Assembly (NCBI GenBank): GCA_003455655.1
Contig: DMQP01000138.1
Span: 1 to 8,388 of the forward strand
Source of the DNA: Treponema sp.
GTDB taxonomy: Bacteria > Spirochaetota > Spirochaetia > Treponematales > Treponemataceae
Reading direction: 5' to 3'
Length of the DNA stretch: 8,388 bases
Shown: piece after piece, positions 1 through 6,441 of the stretch
How positions within the stretch are numbered: the stretch's first letter is position 1
How the letters are laid out: the number at the start of each line of letters is the position of its first letter
The notes under the pieces: generated by a model
What the model was told of the DNA's origin: nothing
The model's database searches: none
The model's input: the letters and a program-made list of their open reading frames with translations, nothing else
Program-made: the position numbers and the translations under genes

Positions 1-140
1 GGAATAATTTCGTTTTTAGCACAACAAACACCTACTAAGGGGCGTTCTAACTCTTCATCTGTATAACCCATTGCATAAAAAAGTGAGCGGTGGGGAGCAC
101 GTGCAATTCCTTTAGTTGCATTATCTGAACGTTTAGCCAT
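1..140 (-). CDS. ilvD: Dihydroxy-acid dehydratase, N-terminal fragment (cut by window edge)
   Basis: The minus strand encodes 46 complete residues plus two bases, starting [20 protein letters not shown] and continuing through [15 protein letters not shown] to AKNEII, where the window ends. The RAPHRSL block, the TDEELxRPLxGV block and the NEIIP end are the conserved N-terminus of the IlvD/Edd family. These enzymes use an iron-sulphur cluster to dehydrate 2,3-dihydroxy acids to 2-keto acids in valine, leucine and isoleucine synthesis. The start is supported by a GGAGG ribosome-binding site (positions 147-151) six bases upstream of the ATG at 140-138. The family also contains phosphogluconate dehydratase (Edd) and sugar-acid dehydratases, but this N-terminus reads as IlvD. 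The cluster-binding and active-site residues lie beyond the edge and cannot be checked. The gene is divergent from addB. Confidence 0.9.
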   Translation of the reverse strand, partial: MAKRSDNATKGIARAPHRSLFYAMGYTDEELERPLVGVCCAKNEII

Positions 141-163
141 AAAAGACCTCCAAAATTTTTCGT

Positions 164-192
164 ATCCTATCATAAAATGCCAATACATTCAA
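164..192 (-). promoter_or_regulatory. Probable ilvD promoter (sigma-70 type)
   Basis: Read on the minus strand, a TTGAAT -35 box (187-192) is followed after 17 bases by a TAGGAT -10 box (164-169), each matching four of six consensus bases. This predicts a transcript start near position 157 and a leader of about 17 bases, which leaves no room for a T-box or attenuator upstream of ilvD. It is weaker than the divergent addB promoter. A TATGAT hexamer overlapping the same stretch is an alternative -10 box without a good -35 partner. Confidence 0.45.
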
Positions 193-198
193 CTAAAC

Positions 199-227
199 TA
201 GACAAGTGTCTTTGGCTATTCTATAAT
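199..227 (+). promoter_or_regulatory. Promoter of the addB-addA operon
   Basis: A TAGACA -35 box (199-204, five of six consensus bases) is followed by exactly 17 bases and a perfect TATAAT -10 box (222-227). The start of transcription should fall near position 234, giving a leader of only about 12 bases in which the ribosome-binding site GAGG (235-238) sits almost at the 5' end. This is the strongest promoter visible in the window and should drive both addB and addA, since no promoter or terminator is evident between them. Confidence 0.8.
200..211. promoter_or_regulatory. Small palindrome overlapping the addB -35 box (possible operator)
   Basis: AGACAAGTGTCT has two 5-base inverted arms (AGACA and TGTCT) around a 2-base centre. 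It covers most of the addB -35 box and lies between the two divergent promoters, where a bound dimeric repressor could block addB transcription. The arms are short and a chance occurrence in A/T-rich DNA is quite possible; I do not recognise it as a known operator. Confidence 0.25.
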
Positions 228-245
228 TAAGAAAGAGGAATTCTT

Positions 246-2963
246 GTGAGACCATCTATTATTGAGCAAACGATTTGCCAGCATATCCAAAAACTGAATA
301 CCATATTTATTTTTCCAACACAAACCGCAGCTGACTTATGGGCCGACCGGGCAACACTTGTTTCTCAAGCAAGCGCTGTTGCCATGGAACGCTTTATAGC
401 ATGGGATCAGTTTAAAAGCACCTCAATTAGAAGCACTCAGCAAACAAAAAATGCAATTCCTTCAGCACTGCGAACCGTTTTTGCATCTCAAGTAACTAGA
501 GAAAATGCGGAAAAACCCTTTTTGAAAATTCTTATTTCGCAACAATTTGCACATCAAAGTTCAGGCTTTACTTCGTGGATTTCAGACTTACTGCCTTCAC
601 TGGACATGTGGAAAAAAAGATTTGAAAAGTCAGGTCTTAGCCCAGATGACGAAGACGAAGATTTACTTGCACTTCACAAACGCTACACAGAATTTCTTAA
701 CAAAAACAATCTCTTTGAACCAGCATGGGAAATGCCTCCTTTCAAAGATGATGGAAACACATACATACTGTTCTTTCCTGAAATTTTAATGGACTATTTA
801 GAATACAAGCCTATTCTTGAGTCAGCAAAATCAATTGAACTCATTCACTTACCCCAAGAACACGAAGAAGTTTCTGTTCAAAAATACGCAAATGCTCGCA
901 TAGAAATACACCAACTAGCTGCAGCTATTAGCCAATTACACGAAGAAGGTGTTAACTGGAATGACATTGCTGTTGATGTTCCAGATTTGGAAACCTATGC
1001 TCCATACATCGAGCGTGACTTTACCTTACACGAAATTCCTTTTGTACGAAGAAACGGAAAAGCTCTTTCTCAGACACTTGCAGGTTCTTTTTTTACCGCA
1101 TGTAGAGATTGTGTTCAGGAAAACTTTTCGTATGAAAGCATTCACAAACTTCTTACAAACACTTCACTACCCTGGTCAAACACAAATGCAATACAAGGTC
1201 TTATTCAATTTGGAAAAGAAAACAACTGTATTTGTTCCTACCAAACAGAAGAAGAAATGCTCGACCCCTGGGAACAAGCGTTTAAAAATCCAGTTAAACC
1301 TCTTTCTGATGAAGCAATAAAAAATTTGTATCACTCTCTCAAAAAGACAGCAAGCGCAATGGTAAACGCAAAAAGTTTTTCTTCCATACGAAAAAACTAT
1401 TTTGACTTCCGTGATAAATTTTTCAACATGAACCAATGTGATCCTGCAAGCGATAAAATTATAAGCCGATGTATTTCTGAATTACGAACACTCATTGATT
1501 TGGAAAATGATTACCCAGACTGCACAATTCCTTCTCCTTACTCATTCTTTACAGAATACCTTACAACAAAAATGTATGTTCCTCAGGAAACAAAATGCGG
1601 TGTTCAAATTCTTCCATACAGAGTTGCAGCCTGTGCACCCTTTGCCTGTCACTGCATTATAGACGCAAGCCAAAAATCACTTTCTTTGATTTACAGACAA
1701 TTAGGATTTTTAGCTGACACAAAACGAGAATCTTTGGGCATAACACAAGACATAGATGTTTCAGATTTGTACATACAGTTATATCAAATAAACTCCTTAC
1801 ACAAAGTGCTCTTTTCTGTTTCTGCAAAAACATTCGACTCTTATGCACTTGAACACAGTTACTTTTCATTAACGCAAGAAAACATAATCGATGATGTTAT
1901 TTCACAAGAAAAGCAGGCAATACAAAACATAGAAAAAAATCTTCCGCTAAAAAAAATCACCGCTGGCACCAAAGACAGTTTTACTGCATGGAAAGAAACT
2001 CAAGCAAACACAACAACAGAAAATCAAAATACAATTGATTCACTCATACAAAAAATTGAAGAACATGCTTACAAAAACGGAAAGTTACGAATCTCACAAA
2101 CGACACTAAAAGATTACTTTACATGCAAACGCTTGTGGCTTTTAAAAAACAATTTAAAAGTTAGCGAAGCTGTTGATGAAGCACAACTTACCGACCCCTT
2201 TGCATACGGAAGAATACTGCATGAAATACTGCACCAGGTTTTATTAAAACTAAAAAAAGAAAATCTTCCCTTCAAAACAGAAAATGGAGAACTTCCCCAC
2301 CAATACGAACAAATACTTCAAGAAAGTACAGACACAGCGCTCAAACAATTTGAAGCCAGTGCTTTAGCAAAAGAAACACTTCTAAACAAGCGTGATGGTT
2401 TTTACAACGAAATAAAAAATGCACTAGCCAGTCTCTGTTCAAAACTAAAAGGCTATTCGGTCTTAGAAACAGAAAAAGAATTAACCTACGAACCAGAAGA
2501 TAAAAACTATTTCTTTACAGGAACAATAGACTGCTTAGTTCGAAACGACACCGATGGAGAACTATTACTTATTGACTTTAAGTCTTCAGAAGCAGCTGTT
2601 CCTAAAAACAAATATGCAGAAGACAATGACATACCTGATTTCCAAATGCCCATGTATCGTTTTCTTTTGGAACACGACAGTAATGCTCGAACGGTAAACG
2701 AATGTGTATTTTTTTGCCTAAACAAAGCAGAAGTTAAAGGCATTGTGGGAACAAAACTCATTAGTTCTCGGAGCAAACATTTTATAAAAGATTTCCAAGA
2801 GACACAAAAACGTTTTGAACAGTTAGCAGAACAATTTGCAAGCGAAGTTACACGAAGACCCTTTGTGTTAGAAAAAGTAAGTTCAGACTGGAACACCTGC
2901 GCAAGCTGCACTTACAAAGCAGTATGTAGACGCACATTTGTAGTAGCAAAAAAAGAGGATTAA
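246..2963 (+). CDS. addB: AddB-type iron-sulphur nuclease subunit of a double-strand-break resection helicase-nuclease
   Basis: The 905-residue product is the AddB-like partner of the AddA-type protein encoded one base downstream. The C-terminal third is a RecB/Cas4-like PD-(D/E)XK nuclease. H659 lies in GRILHEIL, D762 in TGTID, D777 and K779 in LLLIDFKS, and Q800 with Y804 in QMPMY. Four cysteines, C627 (YFTCKRLW) and C885, C888 and C894 (CASCTYKAVC), give the C...C-x2-C-x5-C pattern that binds a 4Fe-4S cluster in AddB and Cas4. In the AddAB complex this subunit cuts one strand of the unwound duplex end in the cytoplasm, and its inactive helicase-like part takes part in Chi recognition. The N-terminus lacks a Walker A motif and begins near the FIFPTQ strand. 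The protein is shorter than Bacillus AddB (about 1,170 residues). The GTG start has GAGG (235-238) seven bases upstream, and an in-frame TAA at 228-230 forbids extension. A Cas4 assignment is excluded by length and partner. Confidence 0.88.
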   Translation: MRPSIIEQTICQHIQKLNTIFIFPTQTAADLWADRATLVSQASAVAMERFIAWDQFKSTSIRSTQQTKNAIPSALRTVFASQVTRENAEKPFLKILISQQFAHQSSGFTSWISDLLPSLDMWKKRFEKSGLSPDDEDEDLLALHKRYTEFLNKNNLFEPAWEMPPFKDDGNTYILFFPEILMDYLEYKPILESAKSIELIHLPQEHEEVSVQKYANARIEIHQLAAAISQLHEEGVNWNDIAVDVPDLETYAPYIERDFTLHEIPFVRRNGKALSQTLAGSFFTACRDCVQENFSYESIHKLLTNTSLPWSNTNAIQGLIQFGKENNCICSYQTEEEMLDPWEQAFKNPVKPLSDEAIKNLYHSLKKTASAMVNAKSFSSIRKNYFDFRDKFFNMNQCDPASDKIISRCISELRTLIDLENDYPDCTIPSPYSFFTEYLTTKMYVPQETKCGVQILPYRVAACAPFACHCIIDASQKSLSLIYRQLGFLADTKRESLGITQDIDVSDLYIQLYQINSLHKVLFSVSAKTFDSYALEHSYFSLTQENIIDDVISQEKQAIQNIEKNLPLKKITAGTKDSFTAWKETQANTTTENQNTIDSLIQKIEEHAYKNGKLRISQTTLKDYFTCKRLWLLKNNLKVSEAVDEAQLTDPFAYGRILHEILHQVLLKLKKENLPFKTENGELPHQYEQILQESTDTALKQFEASALAKETLLNKRDGFYNEIKNALASLCSKLKGYSVLETEKELTYEPEDKNYFFTGTIDCLVRNDTDGELLLIDFKSSEAAVPKNKYAEDNDIPDFQMPMYRFLLEHDSNARTVNECVFFCLNKAEVKGIVGTKLISSRSKHFIKDFQETQKRFEQLAEQFASEVTRRPFVLEKVSSDWNTCASCTYKAVCRRTFVVAKKED
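2955..2958 (+). promoter_or_regulatory. Ribosome-binding site of addA, inside the end of addB
   Basis: GAGG lies six bases before the addA ATG and within the last codons of addB. It fixes the addA start at 2965 and shows the two reading frames are tightly coupled, with one base between the addB stop (2961-2963) and the addA start. Confidence 0.75.
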
Positions 2964-2964
2964 C

Positions 2965-5900
2965 ATGGCAGAGAAACGTTCCTTCGATCAAGATCAGCAA
3001 AAAACAATTCAGATGACAGACAATGCAGTTGTAAGCGCAGGTGCCGGTTCTGGAAAAACAACTGTTCTTTCACAAAGATTCGCTTACTTAGTCTTTGAAA
3101 AACATATTCCTGTTGATGAAATTCTTACACTCACTTTTACCAACAAAGCGACCGTAGAAATGTACGATCGAATTCACAAAACTCTCAAAGAAAAAGACCC
3201 TAAAAGTGTTGCAGAATTTTACAAAGCAAACATCAAAACCTTTGACAGTTACTGCGCATCAATAGCAAAAAAACACAGCAACATTTATGGACTAGCTCCA
3301 GATTTTACGGTAGACAACGAAACTCTAACAGAAGCTATAAACAAAAAAGCACTTTCGTTTTTACTCGCACACGAAAAAAACACTGCAATACAAGCGCTTG
3401 TACAAACCAAAGACTCTGTTTCAATTGCAGAAGAATTATTTGCTGAACCAATTTTAACTCGAGGAACAATCAGTTGTCCCATAGACTTTGAAAGTGATTT
3501 AGAAAAACAAAAAGAACATATTATCCAAAAATGGAACATCGAAACAGAAAACACTCTCAGTCTTTATAAAACGTTACTGCAATTACTTAATGATTTTGAG
3601 GGAAACAGAAATTCCGCAACCTTTATACAAATTGTAGAAAATGCACAAAAAGAACTCCCAGAAGATCCCCTACTCGACAGCAGTAACTTTACAAAAACAA
3701 CAAGCGATGCAATGTTTACGTTTGCAATGAGCATAACTTTGTTAAGTTCTAAACTTCCTGGCTCTCTAAAAGGTTCAAATATAGGTGAAATAAAAGACAC
3801 GTTAAAAGCTTTACGAAATCAAGCTACCATACTCTATTCTCTTGCAAATTATGTATACGCATTTCCGCTTATACAACAACTGATTCCTCTCCTTTCAGAA
3901 TTTCAAGAAATAGTAAACGACACAAAACGTTCTCTTAAAGCCATAACCTATGCAGATGCAGCTTCAATTGCAATGTGCATTTTAAGAGACTATCCGGAAT
4001 ACCGCAAGATAGAAAAGCAACGTTTCAAAGCTATAATGATTGATGAATTCCAAGATAACAACATGGCTCAAAGAGACTTACTCTTTATGCTTGCAGAAAA
4101 ACCAGATCGCATGGAAAAGGGAATTCCCAGTGCAGAAGATTTGTGTCCAGACAAACTGTTTTTTGTTGGAGATGAAAAACAAAGTATTTACCGCTTTAGA
4201 GGCGCAGATGTAAGTGTTTTCCGAGGTCTTTCAAAAGATTTTGCAGATGGTAACATAAGTCTCAAAACAAACTATCGTTCACACCCAGCACTAATTGCAG
4301 CTTTTAATACAATTTTCGGCGGAATTGCCTACCCTACAGACACAGACCAAAAACGCATTATTCCTTCTGCTTTTTTCAACGAAGCACAAGAAAAAGACCA
4401 TAGCCAAAATATAGCTGATTACGAAGCAGTGTATCATACCGTTTTACTTCCTAAGGCGTTAGAAGAAAACAAAAAAGACATTGACTACAGTCCACGAATT
4501 CATATTGTTTCACATTTGCAAGACGACACAGAAAATAATGAAAGCAACGAAGATTCAGTATCAAAAGATGAACAAGAAGCAACTTGGGTTGCAGAAAAAA
4601 TTTGTGAACTGCTAAAGCAAAAAAAATACAAAGAAACTGACATTGCTATTTTGTTCCGCTCGTATGCACTACAACCACTTTATGAAAGAACTTTTCTTTC
4701 TTACGGAATTCCCTACAGCGCAGAAGTTGCAACCGGATTTTTTAACGATGGTCCAACAAACGATCTATTTGCTTTCCTTCGTTTATGTGCATACCCTCAA
4801 GACACACTTGCTTACGCCCAAGTATTGCATTCTCCCTTTGTAAACTTAAGCATGGAAGAAACAGAAAAAATACTTGCTCAATTACCTGAACAAAACAAAA
4901 TGCCTTTTTCTGAACTTTCGGAAGATCAATTATGCGAAGACAGTTTACGCCGCTACAAAAAGGCTGCACAAGAATACCAACACTTATACCAAAAGGCAGG
5001 CACTGTAGAACTAACACAATTAGTAAGTGAACTGTGGTTTAACTTTGGTTACCGTTTTGAAACAGAATGGAATCAAACCGTAAGCATGTATGCAACAATG
5101 TACGACAGAATTTTTGAACTAGCACGACTGGCAGACATGCAGAACACAAGCCTTGCAGAGTTTGTTGACAGCGTTAGAGTTTATTCTGACGAAAAAGCAA
5201 AACTCGAAAACATGGATATTCCCCTTGAACAAAAAAATGGAGTTCACCTCCTTTCTATACACAAAAGTAAGGGATTGGAATATCCTGTTGTGTTCATTTG
5301 TGGTGCGGGCAAAAGAGGTGCAGCAGACTCTAACAAAAATGCAGTTTACATAAGTAAGCAATACGGCATAACATTCAACACTCCACCTAACCCACTTTAC
5401 AAAGGCAAAGATAACAAGACAGACAATTATTTTTACAATCTAGCAAAAGAAGAAAACAACAAAATGGCTGGTGCAGAATTACGCCGTCTTATGTATGTTG
5501 CAATTACTCGCGCAAAAGAAGAAGTTTACATCACAGGCATAACCTATGAAAAAGAAGATACATCTTTTGAAAAACTTCCAGGAAACGCAACAGCTCCTAC
5601 TAAATTGCAAGACATTATAAAACCTGCAATTATGTTTTACCAAAACAACACAGAAGCTCAAGCTTTTGCACCCTTTACATTCGAAGAGATAGAGGTTCAA
5701 GCAAAAAGTAATAAAAAGACACAGCAGCGCACACGAACACAATTTATTGAACAATTTTCTTCGCTAATAGAAAATGCACAAGTATTACAAACAGAAAATG
5801 TTAAGTCTTTATACCTTTCGCCCAGTCATCTTGCAGATGAACAAAAAGAAGCAGACAAGTCACAGAATACTTCAGAAGTTCCTTACAAAGAAATAAATGA

Positions 5901-6441
5901 AATCGTTGAATCTTCAGACAATCGCTTTGGTTACAATGACTTTGGAACCATTGCACATGCCTTTATGGAATCTGCCATAAATGGAACTGAAGTTTCTGTT
6001 TCTCAAAATGCCTATGCAGGAATTGATGACAGTGAAACCAAAAAGAAAAAAATTAATGCAATTTGTCAAGAAATGAAAAACAAATTTTTACAAAGTGAGC
6101 TAGGACAAAAAGCAATACAGTCAAAATGGCATCGTTGTGAATACTCATTTAGAGATCGCATAGACAACTTTATATTAAAAGGCCAGATTGACTTAGTATT
6201 CAAAAACGAAGACGAAACCTACACTCTTGTCGACTACAAAACAAATCAGACTGTAGAACCAGAAGAATACAAAGAACAACTTGCATGTTACCGTCATGCA
6301 CTGTGCAATATGCTCAATTGTAAAGAATCTGATATTCGTTGTGTTTTATACTATTTGCGTTTTGCAAAAGAAGAAGACATAAGCAATTTGTGCGAGACAG
6401 TTGATATAAAAGAAGCAGTTAAACGAGCATCAGATAGATGA
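2965..6441 (+). CDS. addA: AddA-type helicase-nuclease (UvrD-like superfamily 1A helicase with C-terminal PD-(D/E)XK nuclease)
   Basis: The 1,158-residue product has every superfamily 1A helicase motif in order: Q motif near 7-12, Walker A AGAGSGKTT (25-33), motif Ia LTFTNKA (56-62), Walker B DEFQD (360-364), motif III VGDEKQSIYRFR (401-412), motif IV NYRS (436-439), motif V IHKSKGLEYP (765-774) and motif VI YVAITRAKE (844-852). After a hydrophilic linker (about 905-985) comes a RecB-family nuclease: H998 in GTIAHAF, D1076 in GQIDLVF, D1090 and K1092 in LVDYKTN, then Q1105 and Y1109 in QLACY. Together these mark the AddA subunit, which unwinds broken DNA ends 3' to 5' and cuts one strand, producing a 3' tail for RecA. 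The length is close to Bacillus AddA (about 1,230). An acidic insert (520-538) precedes the second half of the helicase. The gene shares the addB promoter, and its last 12 bases overlap the convergent HD-GYP gene. RecB is the alternative name, but the Fe-S nuclease partner and absence of recC/recD favour AddA. Confidence 0.93.
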   Translation: MAEKRSFDQDQQKTIQMTDNAVVSAGAGSGKTTVLSQRFAYLVFEKHIPVDEILTLTFTNKATVEMYDRIHKTLKEKDPKSVAEFYKANIKTFDSYCASIAKKHSNIYGLAPDFTVDNETLTEAINKKALSFLLAHEKNTAIQALVQTKDSVSIAEELFAEPILTRGTISCPIDFESDLEKQKEHIIQKWNIETENTLSLYKTLLQLLNDFEGNRNSATFIQIVENAQKELPEDPLLDSSNFTKTTSDAMFTFAMSITLLSSKLPGSLKGSNIGEIKDTLKALRNQATILYSLANYVYAFPLIQQLIPLLSEFQEIVNDTKRSLKAITYADAASIAMCILRDYPEYRKIEKQRFKAIMIDEFQDNNMAQRDLLFMLAEKPDRMEKGIPSAEDLCPDKLFFVGDEKQSIYRFRGADVSVFRGLSKDFADGNISLKTNYRSHPALIAAFNTIFGGIAYPTDTDQKRIIPSAFFNEAQEKDHSQNIADYEAVYHTVLLPKALEENKKDIDYSPRIHIVSHLQDDTENNESNEDSVSKDEQEATWVAEKICELLKQKKYKETDIAILFRSYALQPLYERTFLSYGIPYSAEVATGFFNDGPTNDLFAFLRLCAYPQDTLAYAQVLHSPFVNLSMEETEKILAQLPEQNKMPFSELSEDQLCEDSLRRYKKAAQEYQHLYQKAGTVELTQLVSELWFNFGYRFETEWNQTVSMYATMYDRIFELARLADMQNTSLAEFVDSVRVYSDEKAKLENMDIPLEQKNGVHLLSIHKSKGLEYPVVFICGAGKRGAADSNKNAVYISKQYGITFNTPPNPLYKGKDNKTDNYFYNLAKEENNKMAGAELRRLMYVAITRAKEEVYITGITYEKEDTSFEKLPGNATAPTKLQDIIKPAIMFYQNNTEAQAFAPFTFEEIEVQAKSNKKTQQRTRTQFIEQFSSLIENAQVLQTENVKSLYLSPSHLADEQKEADKSQNTSEVPYKEINEIVESSDNRFGYNDFGTIAHAFMESAINGTEVSVSQNAYAGIDDSETKKKKINAICQEMKNKFLQSELGQKAIQSKWHRCEYSFRDRIDNFILKGQIDLVFKNEDETYTLVDYKTNQTVEPEEYKEQLACYRHALCNMLNCKESDIRCVLYYLRFAKEEDISNLCETVDIKEAVKRASDR
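6430..6441. other. Tail-to-tail coding overlap of addA and the HD-GYP gene
   Basis: The last 12 bases of addA (plus, TGA at 6439-6441) are also the last 12 bases of the HD-GYP gene (minus, stop codon at 6432-6430). There is no intergenic space, and no GC-rich hairpin followed by a T-run is visible on either strand around the junction. Each transcript must therefore run into the opposite gene before terminating. Confidence 0.9.

Noticed and set aside
141..245. A T-box or leader-peptide attenuator upstream of ilvD
   Set aside because: The predicted leader is only about 17 bases and the whole intergenic region is 105 bases, shared with the divergent addB promoter.
1176..1436. Antisense open frames on the minus strand within addB and addA (for example 1176-1436, 1657-1869, 2507-2911, 4742-5017, 5479-5754)
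   Set aside because: They lie entirely inside two well-supported genes, have low-complexity Cys/Phe/Leu-rich translations typical of antisense A-rich DNA, and show no family motif.
246..2963. The Fe-S nuclease as a Cas4 or defence-system protein, with the neighbouring UvrD-like helicase as a defence partner
   Set aside because: No cas genes or repeats are present. The 905-residue length, the C-x2-C-x5-C tail and the adjacent AddA with its own RecB-type nuclease fit the standard addB-addA repair operon.
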